A DNA stretch of 64,000 nucleotides from Pegoplata infirma (GCA_963921195.1 OY992541.1:15806012-15870011), one strand, 5' to 3'; positions 45,821 to 57,192 are shown, counted from the first letter of the stretch. The notes: generated from the sequence alone by a model not told the origin. Numbers and translations are program-made.

Positions 45821-46726
45821 AACAGATGCAGACTTTTATTTAGTAAGATTTTGTTGACGAAGTACGTTGTATTATATTTTTACTTGCTTATTTTATAAAG
45901 GTCTTTTTGAGATAGGCATATCCCTGATCAAACCTTAAATAATATTAAACGTATTGAATGAATTATTGATAGTCAAAAGATTGCACTGAATTTTCTCATG
46001 TCTTTATAAAAAGGATATTTATTCGCTAATAATATCCTAAGGATATGTTAAGGAAAATCCTTGCTTCAATTATACTAAAATAAGGTATTTTTAACATTAT
46101 CAGAACAGAATTTCATGAAGTACGAAGTATTTTTTAAACTTTTTTTTTTAATTTTTTAAGGACATTTTTAATTTATAAATTACATCCTTGCTTCAATTTT
46201 TTCATTTGATTAGGATTTGAAGTATATTCTATGTGTTTCGGATGCAAAAATTTATGAAGGCATTTGAATTTTACACTTTTTCTTGACTTTTAAAAAAAGG
46301 ACATATTCGAAGAGGGCGTATCCTTGTTCCGATTTGTACAAATTTTGGTAAATACATTGGGCATATTATAGCAGTTAGATTTTTAAAATTTCATGAAATA
46401 ACCTCAATTTTTACCCATTTTCTGAACGAAATTTTAAAAAGGACATTTTTGAAGTAGGCGTATCCTTGCTCCGAATTGGACAAAATTAGGTAGAATAATT
46501 AATGGCATTGTAGGTAATAACTACAATAAATAACATGAAGATTGAAGTTTTAGTTTTCATTTTATGACATATTTTAATTTCAGGATATATGGGAAGGATA
46601 CGAATCCTTGGGCGGATATTTTTCTTGATCCTTTCGATCTTAACATGTGTTTCAAATTTTAAGGCTCTAACTTAACTCCTTCTATTTTTGGCCACTCTTT
46701 ACATGAAGACGCAACACTGTGCGCGG

Positions 46727-48418
46727 GTTTTACATAGTCCTGATTTTTCGCAACCGTTTTTCATACATTGCGATGCTAGTAAAACTGGAATAGGAAGAGT
46801 CTTGGTGCAAAAGAATGCGAAGGGCGAAGAGATTCCTATAGCATTTATGTCTAAGAAGCTAAATCAAGCCCAACGCAACTATACCGTCACCGAACAAGAG
46901 TGCTTAGCAGCTTTGTTAAGCATAAAAAAATTTTGAGCATATGTCGAAGGACATGAGTTCACTGTCATCACTGACCACGCGTCATTGAAGTGGCTCATGT
47001 CCCAGACAGATCTCAGCACGCGGCTTGCTAGGTGGTCTTTAAAATTGCAGGGATACAAATTTAGCATCCAGCATAGACGTGGTACTCAGAACATAGTTCC
47101 AGATACACTTTCAAGGGCCAATACCGAGGACTTATCTGAGTTAGGTGTTAACAGTCTGTCTGATATTGATAAGGACAGGGTTTTCGTAGATCTTAAATCT
47201 ACACACTTTCAATCCGATGAATACAGACAGCTACTTGACAAAATTAGTAAAAACACTGAGCAGATGCCGGATTTAAAAATAGTTGACGGATACTTATATC
47301 GACGGACGGAACACGCCAAGGGTGAGCAGGTCCATGACGATTTAATATGGAAACTTTGGATCCCAAAGGATATGGTACCGGAAATTCTTTTTAAGTACTT
47401 TATCGGCTCATGGGGGAATAAACAAAACCCTTGAAAAAATCCGGAGATTTTATTTCTGGCCCAATTTAGTTTCAGATGTGAAAAATTATATAAACAACTG
47501 TGAGGTATGCAAATCGTCAAAGAATCCGAACCAAGTTCTTCGACCTCCAATGGGAAAAATTTTAGAAAGCCAGCGGTTTTTCCAAAAACTGTATATAGAC
47601 TTTTTAGGGCCCTATCCCAGATCACGTTCGGCTAATGTAGCGATTCTTATTGTATTAGATCACTATTCTAAATTTCCATTTTTAAAAGCTATTAAAAAGC
47701 TAACTTCAGATGTGGTTATAAAATATTTAGAACAGGAGTTATTCCACACATTTGGTGGACCGGAAACCATTGTCTCTGATAATGGTTCCCAATTTAAAGC
47801 ACATAATTTTAACGACTTTTTAAAAAAATACGGTGTAAATCATGTCTACACAGCCGTACACGCACCACAAGCAAATGCTTGTGGTGCGTGAATCGCTCGG
47901 TACTTTCGGCAATTAAATCCTACGTTAAGCCGGACCAGAAAAATTGGGACGAGCTTCTCAGTAATATTAGCTCTACAATAGGTACATCTCCGTACTACCT
48001 AACATTTGGCCAACATATGGTAACAAATGGTGCCACCTATTCTTTATTACGTCAGCTTGAAATGTTGGAAGATCGTACAGTGCGATTTGACCGTAATGAT
48101 TTGCTTCAAATCATGGGTAAGCGTGCTGCTGATTTATTTCAAAAACAGTTTGAACGAAATGAAAGATCCTACAACCTTAGGTCAAGAGAAATTTCCTATG
48201 ATGTAGGACAAGAGGTTTTTAGGCGAAACTTCAAGCAGAGTAGTTTTGAGCAAGGGTATAATGCTAAGCTTGGTCCAACATTTGTTAAAGCGCGCATACG
48301 TAGGAAACTTGGAAATTGTTATTATGAATTGGATGATTTGCGGGGTAATCTTTTGGGAAAATATCATGCCAAGTATAAGGAAATGAAAGTTTGTTTTTAT
48401 TTTTTTTTATGTTCTTAG
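46727..48418 (+). pseudogene. RNase H and integrase remains of gypsy element 2
   Basis: It resumes the frame left at 43529 with VLHSPDFSQPFFIHCDASK (RNase H). It has an in-frame TGA at 46934, then continues TDHASLKWLMSQTDLSTRL to about 47400. There it shifts frame in the zinc-binding segment, and integrase follows (YIDFLGPYP at about 47590, SDNGSQF at about 47775). A second break at 47859-47890 is a perfect 15-bp palindrome that replaces the stretch expected to hold the catalytic Glu. The C-terminal tail (DVGQEVFRRNF, KLGPTFVKARIRRKLG) runs to 48418. At least three lesions: a dead, older copy. Confidence 0.88.
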
Positions 48419-48498
48419 TTTTTTTTCTCTTCATTTCTGCTTTGCAAGCGGGATCAGCTTTTGGGATTTTGAATTCTCAAACCCCAAAGTCTGATTTT

Positions 48499-48511
48499 GG
48501 CGGGGGGGAAA
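48499..48511 (+). other. Polypurine tract of gypsy element 2
   Basis: GGCGGGGGGGAAA is followed by TGTAGAGGCGC, the expected PPT plus the TG start of a 3' LTR. Confidence 0.7.
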
Positions 48512-49400
48512 TGTAGAGGCGCTTGCTTCAGCAATTTAATTTATTTCATTTAATATACACTTAATTATAGTTCGAAATTTTATATATTTTACATTCTTTA
48601 CATTTGCTTTACAATGCCATCTGTTATCAATTGCATTTAACTAATTATATTACCACACAACACAGCTATCACCCACTTGACGTTTGTATGCATATTTATT
48701 TATGCTAAATTTATGTTAGTACTGGTAAAATAGCGCTAACTTTTCAAAATTGCAATCTCATGCACCTCAACCGAGCTTTCTTTTGAGTAAAAACATAAAT
48801 GTCCACCATTAAATCTCCTAGCTGCCGTCAAGTAAAGTCCTTTCTTTGTTTAAAAAGTTTAAAGTTTTTTTTTTTATTGCTTATACAAAGTGAAGTGTTT
48901 TTAAATATTTAGTTTGGAATAAAAGGATAGCCAATTATCCTTAAAATTATTTAATATACAATTATTCCGAAAATTGTGAGTAAAAGGATTTTTTTTAATT
49001 TTGAATTCCTTGTCGGTATTTATATTTTGAGATTTTCATTAAATAATTTTTTTTCCATTCGTTTGTAGTTCCTACTGAAATTAAATACATATTTGATGTG
49101 GAGAGGACATTTTTTTTTTTAATTTTCCTTTGATAGGGCAGACTTTGGCCTAAGACAGCAAATAATTAATTTTGGCTAAAACCGAAATTAGTAGGTAAGA
49201 TTGACTTGCTGAAATAAAATTTTGGTAAAGATTCCTACATAACTTTTAAAATTATTATTCTTAGATAAAACCTTTCAAATCTGCTCATTTTAAAAGTTTG
49301 GAGTGTATGTGGTGCTGCTGCTTCTTCTTATTTATTTTGCGTGCCAGTTTTATAGGTAACTAATAAAATCGCAAGTCTCTTGTATCAATTGAAATTTATT
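48512..49400 (+). repeat. 3' LTR of gypsy element 2 (right end uncertain)
   Basis: Begins TGTAGAGGCGCTTGC after the PPT. No second copy exists in the window to fix its end; the stated end is a rough guess. It is unrelated at sight to the LTR of gypsy element 1. Confidence 0.45.
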
Positions 49401-51766
49401 TTGAATTCTCCTTTAATACAGATTGGCACCCAATTACAAGCTTAACAAAAACAAAATTTCTGTCGATTGCTCTGATTGTGACATTGCTTCAAATTTTGAG
49501 GAAGAGCTTTGATACCTCCCGCTCATCTGTCAAAGAAATCAGTCAAGTGCGGTCATTTAGCTAAGTGGTGGTATACATATTGTCGTTGCAAAGATAATAA
49601 ACAAAATCCCATCAAAACTTCTAAAGGGAAACGCGGTGTAAAGTGTGTGACAAATAATTAACAAATATTTTTTTTATTTTTGCAAAAAAGACAATTTATT
49701 TTATTTAGTTTAAAGTTAATTTTTGGTTCGTATTGAGTTTTCTAAAATATTAGTTGAGCACAAGTGGTAAAAGGAAAAAAAAAAAATTCTAAAACAACAA
49801 CAAAAACATAGTGAACAGAATAGAAAAAGAACACAAATTTGTCTATGATCTGTACATTACAGCCCCCTACAAAATTGTGAAAAAGTTTACGAAAAAATCG
49901 TCAATTAAAAATATAGGTGTTTTGTAGTGTTTTTTTTTTATTATTGAAAATCAATTTTTTTATCGTAAAATTTCTAAAACGTATGCGAACGAACTGTGAA
50001 GTGAATTCAAATTCGGTTGTTTAAAATTGATTTGCTATTAAAACAAATTTTCAATACCGTCAAGTAAATACTGAGCAGAATTTTTTTTTATTTAATATTA
50101 GTAAATTCTTCTATTAGATTATTCTTTTTTTTGGTTTTTTTAATTTAGTAATTTTTTTCAATTGGTTATTTTTTTATTTTTTTTTTTGAGTGTTTAACAG
50201 TGTAAAAGAATTTTGTGTTAAATTTTACAAAATACCCAGTGTTTTTTTTTTATATAGGAGTTCAAACCACTTGCATTCCAAGCAAAGAGCCCCACATAAT
50301 TCTGCATATAGTCAAGCAACAACAATAAAACATACATAAGTACTATAATAGCCAAAAGCTATTTATTGAGTTTTTTTTGATATGGCAATACCGTCAGTGT
50401 TCAATTGAATTTAATGTTAATGTTTTTTTTTATGGTGTGCAAGTAAGTTTAAACATACGTATAAAAAAAATAGAAAAATAGACAATTAGTTTAAAAATTA
50501 AATTTGAGTGTTTTTAGAAATCGGGTCTGTTCATAAAGAGTGTTTCATGGTGTAATTAAAGCAAGATTAAAACGTTTTCTCTTAATCCAATAATCTCTTT
50601 AAAAAAAGTACCTTCAATAGCCTCTCTCTTAAATTAAACAGAACTCATTAAGAACCAACATAGTAAGAGAACACATCAAGGAGTAAATACAAACATCATC
50701 CACAACAAGCTGTACTCATCGAAAGATCTTTCGGCGTGGGAGCAACATTTTAATGTATGTAAGTTTGTTTGATTTTTTTTTACATTTACTCTCTCTTTTT
50801 TATTTAAATTCCAATATAAATTTACAAAAAAAAAGTAATATTGAGGTGACCGCGTAAAATGTTAATTATTTTATTTTAATTTAACGTTTTTTTACTAAAA
50901 AATAATAAATTTTAAATAATTTCTAATCGGAAAAAAATGCGCATTTGAAGTACCAATCGGTGGTATAAACTCTATCGAGAAAATTTAAATTTTTAATACG
51001 AATTTTATTCATTTTTGTTTTCGGTACAATTTAAGTGGGGTCAATGACCGATCATATGGTTTTTATGTATATAATTTCTGCAATTATACCATGAAGCACC
51101 GCAACTTTTGTTAGTGTCCCATAATTTTTTTTATGATTTATTACAATGTTTTTTTCAAAAATATCCTTAATTTTTGCCCTTTTTGTCATTTAACAATTTT
51201 TTTTTTTATTTTATATTATTATATCTTTATATTATTATATACTTTTTTTTTACTTTATTTTATTTTTTTACTTTATTTAAATTTGGAAGTGAAATTTAAT
51301 ACATAAATGAAATTAATAATATTAAAATCTTTATTAGTTCTAACTTTAGTTTCCGGTTTTATATGAATTTTGTTTTTTTTTAATAAATCTAAAATGATTT
51401 GTGAATAATTTAAACGTTAGCTGTTTGATTTAACACTTTTGTAGGGAACCTGCTGTAATCGGATATGGGATCACAATATTTTTTTTTTTTGTTTCTGGTT
51501 TATTAAGTCGCTGTGATCATGGTTGGGTGGGCGAAAGTCTGTGGAAAAACCATCTTATCTACAGACCCCATGTCTTCTTCAGATGCTAATTTCTTTGTTA
51601 GGTTCCTCTTTTTTTTTATTTTCATTTCTCTTTTCTTTTTTTATGATTTCACTGTATGAAGTCATATAACAAGCACGCATTAAATAAAATTTAATAGTAG
51701 CGAATTTGGCAGGGCCAACGCCGAGCAAAAACCCACCCCTCCGACGAGTAACAGGCTGGACAATAT
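49401..51766. other. Region without clear repeat; possible host 5' exons
   Basis: No TIRs, LTRs or transposase were seen. Features that could belong to a host transcription unit: TCAGTCAAG near 49542 (initiator-like), a GTATGTAAGTTT donor-like site at 50755 after a purine/pyrimidine-balanced segment, a short frame starting ATGGTTGGGTGGGCG at 51519 (MVGWAKVCGKTILSTDPMSS), and a GC-richer segment after GGCAG at 51705-51766. None is proven. The LTR element at 51767 is inserted in the last of these. Confidence 0.25.
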
Positions 51767-52204
51767 AGTTTTATTATTTTATTATTAATAAATTATTAAA
51801 TAAAACAACATTTTATTATGCGGAAGTAAACAAAAATATGTCTTTATTAGAAGACTTTAAGTTTAAGACAATTTTACAATATTCTTTAAAATTATAATGT
51901 ACACATAAAATATACTCTAAACTCCAAAGTGAGTAGTTCAAATATTAATTATAGGGAAAGGGAAACAGATAAGCGGAAAGGGAAGAATAACTTTACTTTA
52001 ATGAGAACAACAAATTAGATTTAATAAAAAAAGAGAAAGAGAGAATAAGAGAGTAAACGATAATGTTATATTAGTAAATAGGAAAGGGAAAACGAACTCC
52101 ACTCAAATACTAAGAGAGTTAAATAATAATTATAATATGAGAGAGTGAGATACTAAAAGAGAGGTAAACATATTAATAGGGAGGTTCACTATTATTATGT
52201 AACT
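51767..52204 (-). repeat. 3' LTR of the gag-only element
   Basis: On the minus strand it starts AGTTACATAATAATAG and ends ...ATAATAAAACT. AGT...ACT termini and a 4-bp ATAT target recall the 17.6/297/gypsy group of flies. Confidence 0.9.
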
Positions 52205-52790
52205 CCCCCACCCTTTGATTGCACATTACTCCTGGAATGTGATACAATATTCAATAATAGGAGTATTATAAAAATAAATTATAAAAATAATATATAAAGT
52301 AGGTATATTTTAAAAGTAGTAATACAGATTTAATTATAAATAAAAATATTGAAAATAAGTATAAAAATATATGTATTGAACAAATTTTCTTTTATAAACA
52401 TTTTATAAACACATTTAATATTTTACAAATTCAAAGATGTTTAAACAAATTATTACTTTTATCGATAAGCGAAAATTATATAACATGTATTACAATTTAG
52501 GTTTAATTTAAAATTTCTTTAATATTTTCTTTTTTAAACAAATTTGTTTTTATAATTTAAATTTTAGTGAAAATATAATAGTATTTATTTTCCTTTCATT
52601 ACTCTTCTTTTTTTTTTTTTTTTAATTTAAAATAAAAAATACAAATTATTCTTTACCTATTTTTTTAAGTTCTTACTCTTTTAATATCAATTTTTTTTTT
52701 TAATAAAATCTATAAAGTAAAATTAATGAATTAGTATAAAAAACAATATTTATTTATATATATTTTATATTTAACCTTAACTTATTTTTC
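52205..52790 (-). other. Non-coding 3' region of the gag-only element
   Basis: 586 AT-rich bases between the gag stop and the 3' LTR. No pol motif in any frame. It ends in the PPT at 52205-52217. Confidence 0.7.
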
Positions 52791-54335
52791 TTATGTTTTA
52801 AATTTCTTAAACTCCTTCCAAAATAACCTCTTTCTAATTTTACTTGAACATCCAAAATCGTTTTCATCAGTAAAACTTTTAATTTTCCCTGTATAATATT
52901 TATTTTGATGACCATTAAAATTATTCTCTACTTTAAAATTTAATTTTATTCCAGAATATTTTCCCCGATTTCCATTTTCTTTCCTAAAACTACTATTGTA
53001 TTTCCTAATTTTTAACATCCTATCTTTCAAATATTTTCCAAATTCAATTTTATTCTCCCGATCGGTTTCATCCTCTAAAGCTATATTTATTTCATCTTCT
53101 TTAAAATCATTAATATTCTCATTCATATTTTCCCTTTTAAAATTTTCATTGTATTTTCCAATTTTCAACTTCCGATCTTCTAGATATTTTTCAAATTCAA
53201 TTTTATTCTCCTGATCAGTTGCATCCTTTAAATTTATATTTATCTCATCTTCCTTAAAATCATTTATATTTTCATTTATATATTTCCTTTTAAAATTTTT
53301 ATTGAATTTTCTAATTTTTAACTTCCGATCTTTCTGATATTTTCCAAATTTAATTTTATTCTCCTGATTAGTTTCATTCTTTAAATCTGTATTTATTCCA
53401 TCGTCTCTAATATCATTTTCCTCCCATGTAATTTCATTTAATTTAATAAATGAATTAATGTCATCATTCTCTTCAATAAAAAGATTGTCTAATGGCAAAT
53501 TACCATCAGAGTCTTCAGAATCGTAAATAAAAATGTTCTCACTAGTCTTCTCACATAAATCACAAATATCACCGTCCAAAAATCGTATGTCTGTATCTAA
53601 AATATTATTTGAATCTAAACTATCTTCAATTAAAGTTTTATTTTCGATATTACTGTGATCATCAGTACTATTATCTTGATCCTTATTAACATATTTATAA
53701 AAGCTCTCAGATCGAGAACTATACAATTCCTTATCACCAAGATTATTAAATTCAGAGAAATAATTTGTGTCATCTATGGAAAAATATAAATTATTAATAT
53801 TCCTATAAAAGAATCCCGAATCTATTAAAATTAATTTAGCCTGTAATAAAGAATATGGATTTCTGTTATGAAGTACAAATTTCGGTCTGTCAGGTAATTT
53901 CTCTATGAATATCCCTAATACCATTCTCTCGTTACTTTTACAACAACTCCATTGTCCATTAGCATCAAAACTATTCTTTATATTCAGTTTAGTCAAAAGT
54001 CTCAAAATATCTTCATAAAAATTTTCGATAGTGTCTATGCACTCAACTCTCCTAATTTTTTCTACTATAGAATCATTACTCTCTGAGATATTGCAATTTT
54101 CCTTTAAAATAACCTTAAGCTCCTCCCACTTTGAGGGATTTCCATTATTCATTAAAGCTATATTTGCCTTGCCAACCACCTTTTCCCTAACTTTCGACTC
54201 AAAAATAGTTAACTGAGCAGCGTCAACATACTTACGCAGCTCGTCTATATGTGCAAAAAATAAAAACATTTCCTCTGGTCTCCCATCGAATTGTGGAACA
54301 TCTGCTACTAAGCTGAATGCGTTAAGTGTCGACAT
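52791..54335 (-). CDS. Gag-like protein of the gag-only LTR element
   Basis: The likely start is MSTLNAFSL (54335), residue 23 of a frame open from 54401; retrotransposon Gag proteins often begin close to the conserved FDGRPEEMFLFF segment seen here. An N-terminal capsid-like domain (about 1-170) is predicted: QFDGRPEEMFLFFAHID, then helical sequence up to FIEKLPDRP. The middle is Asp/Ser/Asn-rich. The C-terminal third has about three tandem units of roughly 50 residues with ENKIEFGKYLKDRKLKIRK and KEDEINI, alternating basic and acidic. There is no CCHC knuckle; CDLCEK has only a CxxC. Single intact frame, 514 residues from MSTL. The hAT insertion lies about 90 bp upstream of the start. Confidence 0.7.
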   Translation of the reverse strand: MSTLNAFSLVADVPQFDGRPEEMFLFFAHIDELRKYVDAAQLTIFESKVREKVVGKANIALMNNGNPSKWEELKVILKENCNISESNDSIVEKIRRVECIDTIENFYEDILRLLTKLNIKNSFDANGQWSCCKSNERMVLGIFIEKLPDRPKFVLHNRNPYSLLQAKLILIDSGFFYRNINNLYFSIDDTNYFSEFNNLGDKELYSSRSESFYKYVNKDQDNSTDDHSNIENKTLIEDSLDSNNILDTDIRFLDGDICDLCEKTSENIFIYDSEDSDGNLPLDNLFIEENDDINSFIKLNEITWEENDIRDDGINTDLKNETNQENKIKFGKYQKDRKLKIRKFNKNFKRKYINENINDFKEDEININLKDATDQENKIEFEKYLEDRKLKIGKYNENFKRENMNENINDFKEDEINIALEDETDRENKIEFGKYLKDRMLKIRKYNSSFRKENGNRGKYSGIKLNFKVENNFNGHQNKYYTGKIKSFTDENDFGCSSKIRKRLFWKEFKKFKT

Positions 54336-54423
54336 GTTAAAATTTTTTCTCTGTTCGCTCCTCTGGAGTATAATTTTTGCAGAATGAATTTTTTTCTTCA
54401 ATTTTGTTGTTGATTGTGCTGAT

Positions 54424-56519
54424 CAGTGTTGCCAGAAAATATTTGGCTCTTGTCCCCAATTTGAAAAATGAAATCCCCAAAAATACCCTACAAATTATAT
54501 AAAATCCCCAACAAAAAAATTAATGGATATTCAAATACAAACTCTCTTTAAAAAAAAAAATGGTGTTTTTAAACAATATTTTTATGTTAATTTTAAGGTT
54601 AGACCTTTTTATGATATTTAAATATTAAATTTTAAATAAAAAAGTTGTATTAAATCGCCTCTAGAGACATGGGAATTTGATTTTTTTGTGAATCAAGCCC
54701 TCAAATCTAAGAATTCTGTTGATATTAAAAAAGTGTAAATGTGTCTTTTTATTCCTCTTTCCTACAAAATTACATAACTTTTGAAAAAAAAAAATCTGGC
54801 CTCGATAAGATCAGGAATACCATCAGAACATTGTAAGGAAGTTAAAAATGTATTTTTTTGGTTTTATCCTATAACTATTCGAATTTTGAAAAAAAGGAAA
54901 AAATACTGTTCAAATCAGATATTTGCTTTTGCAAATATTTCTGGATATACTCAACGAAATTTGGATTTTAACCCCACGTTCTCTTTATTTGAGTATCTAC
55001 AGGATTTTTTTTCGCAATTCGAATAGTTAAGGATAAAACTAAAAAAGGGCATTTTGAACTTCCTTACATGTCCTGATGGTATCGAGACTGGATTTCTTGC
55101 AAAAAAATAGGTAATTTTATTGGAAGGGGAGGGGGGGGTAATATAACTTTAACACACACTTTTCCAATCTTAAGAAATTTAATTTTTCTGATGACTGATT
55201 CGTATTCAGGAGGCAGGAATACTTAAGAAAGTGTCTTTTAAATTTTTTTTCTCAATATTACCAAAAAAAAATATTAGAATTGGTACAAAAAAATTTATCT
55301 TTCATAATTTTGACTTTTTTTGCAAATATTTTTGGATATAATCAATGGATTTTAAATTTTAACCTCAGGTTCTCTTTATTGGAGTGTCCACTTTACATAT
55401 CTGGTTTGAACAGGAAATTTCTTGCAAAATTTGGATATTTATTGCAAAAAGGACCTTGTCAACTTCCTTGACATTACCCTGATAGTATCGAGCCTGGATT
55501 TCTTGGATATGTTAGAATTTTTATAACAAATTTGAATAAAAAAATATATTCCTTTAACATACACTTTTCCAATATTTAAAGAATTGTTGGTTTTAAAGGC
55601 TTGGCCCACAAAATATTAAAATGCCTATATGTCGAGAAGGCTATTTGATACAACTTTTCTGATGACAGATTCGTGCTAGGAGGTAATACTCCAACAGTTT
55701 CTATTCGTTTGTCAAATAATTTTTTAAACGACCCACAAAAATACTAAATGTCAATCAATACAGCTGGAGACAACAGTACCTATTTTTTGGCCTCCAATAC
55801 TTTTGACCACCAATTTTTTTGTAAACAAAGAAATATTTTTTTATTATGATATCTCATTACTTTGCACGTAAGAAGATGTTGTAAAATAAATAAACAAAAT
55901 ATTTTTTTTATTGTTCCCAAATAAATTGGTGGTCAAAAGTATTGGAGGTAAAAAAATAATGGTTTCTTTAGCTGACTTTTAGTATTTTACTAAATATAAA
56001 CTATTCTGAGTTTGAAAAAAATTAACTTTGTTCGACCCTGGTAAAACATTTATTATTTACTAAAATTACTCCCGATCTAAATTATTTTATCTTGCCCAAT
56101 CCAAATGATGGGATTAAGGACAGTTTTACGGGGAAAATAACAAAAAAAAAAAACAGATGTCTACCAGCTTCTAAAGACTGCAATCTTAGTTCATTTAAAA
56201 TCAATATTTTTGTTTTTCAAAAAACGTCAAAAAATAAGTAAAGCATTGTTATTACAATTTTACTACTTTGACATTAGCAAATGAATGCAGTTGTAATTTT
56301 TGACTGCATTCTGTACCAATGTCAATCTCATTAATTGGTAATAGTCTTAACAATTTTAAAAACCAAATTTTTTATTTTTGAAATAAAAAAAATCCCAAAA
56401 TTTTAGAAGAAATCCCCAAAAATTAGCGAAATCCCCAAATCCCTCCCCTGGAAATCTTGTCCCCAAACCAAACTCGAAATCCCCATTTTGGGGACAAATC
56501 CCCTTATCTGGCAACACTG
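54424..56519. mobile_element. hAT-type element, CAGTGTTGCCAGA ends
   Basis: Inverted ends CAGTGTTGCCAGA are flanked by a perfect 8-bp duplication GTGCTGAT (54416-54423, 56520-56527; fits nTnnnnAn). Both subterminal zones are rich in AAATCCCCAAAAA words. The interior has two or three related segments around CCTGATGGTATCGAGACTGG and a Tc1-like hairpin at 55783-55968. No transposase. Confidence 0.88.
55783..55968. mobile_element. Tc1-like hairpin MITE
   Basis: About 28-bp inverted ends, GGCCTCCAATACTTTTGACC followed by ACCAATTT, with T-runs outside and TA beyond on both sides (TATTTTTTGG.../...AAAAAAATAA). The TTTTGACCAC motif is typical of Tc1-type termini. Short, non-coding. Confidence 0.6.
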
Positions 56520-56527
56520 GTGCTGAT

Positions 56528-57192
56528 ACGTAGAACTCCGAATATGTTTAAGTTTGTTGTTTAGGTGCTCCCAATAAAGGCAAATGTTGTTGTTAGGTAT
56601 TTTTGTTGTTGTTGTTTTAATTTAACTTTATTTGTTGTTGATATTTTTATTTATTTTAGCTCTTTGTCTTTATTTTCCCTAACTTCACTTTAAATATTTG
56701 GATTATGAAAATTCAAGGTCGTTATATTTAACATTTTAGTTTCTTTTTTAGTTTTGCTTTTTTTTTTTTTTTTTAAGTACAGTCTGATCTTTTTTTTGTA
56801 GTTCTTCTTTTAATAGAAAACACTTTATTGTTTTCAGTATGTTTTTGCCTCCTTTCTTTAGTTTTTTTTTTCGATTGTTCTAGTTCTTATTCTATATAGA
56901 TTTTTTTTCTTTTTTAATTGTAGATGAAATATAAAATTTTAAATATATTAACACATTAGAATTTTTTTTATTATTTTTTTCTAATTAAGTGTCTTATGTT
57001 ATTTTTACGTGGCTTTTGCACTTTTCATTAATAAATGAATTAAACATCTTTTATTTTGTTTTAAATATAATTACACTTTGTAAAAATTAACTTTCACTGT
57101 AACTTTTTTCTTTTAAATTTGAATTTGGTAAAAACGATTTAAAGTTTTTCCGGTTTAAGAAAAATGATTTAAAATTTTTCTTTAATTTTGCA
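56528..57192 (-). other. Leader of the gag-only LTR element
   Basis: AT-rich non-coding leader between PBS and gag with GTTGTTGTT microsatellite tracts near 56590-56640. No frame supported. Confidence 0.6.

Larger units (their letters stand above)
43530..46721. mobile_element. Transib-type element with RSS-like ends
   Basis: Both ends start with the heptamer CACAGTG (43530-43536; complement 46715-46721). It interrupts the gypsy 2 RT/RNase H coding sequence between CGCCG (43525-43529) and CGCGG (46722-46726), a 5-bp GC-rich duplication with one mismatch. The motif GGCCAWAAAT follows the heptamer so that its CCA(A/T)AAAT part starts after a 12-bp spacer on the left and a 23-bp spacer on the right. 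The 3.2-kb interior has no recognisable RAG1-like transposase and contains the CCCAGC element 44309-45820. Superfamily assignment rests on heptamer, TSD length and GC content. Confidence 0.8.

Noticed and set aside
49542..49580. Core promoter (initiator plus downstream element)
   Set aside because: TCAGTC is initiator-like, but I could not find a downstream promoter element at the correct spacing or a confirmed gene.
52996..53214. Plus-strand frame opposite the gag-like gene
   Set aside because: Shadow of the minus-strand gag repeats; Phe/Ser-rich with no independent evidence.
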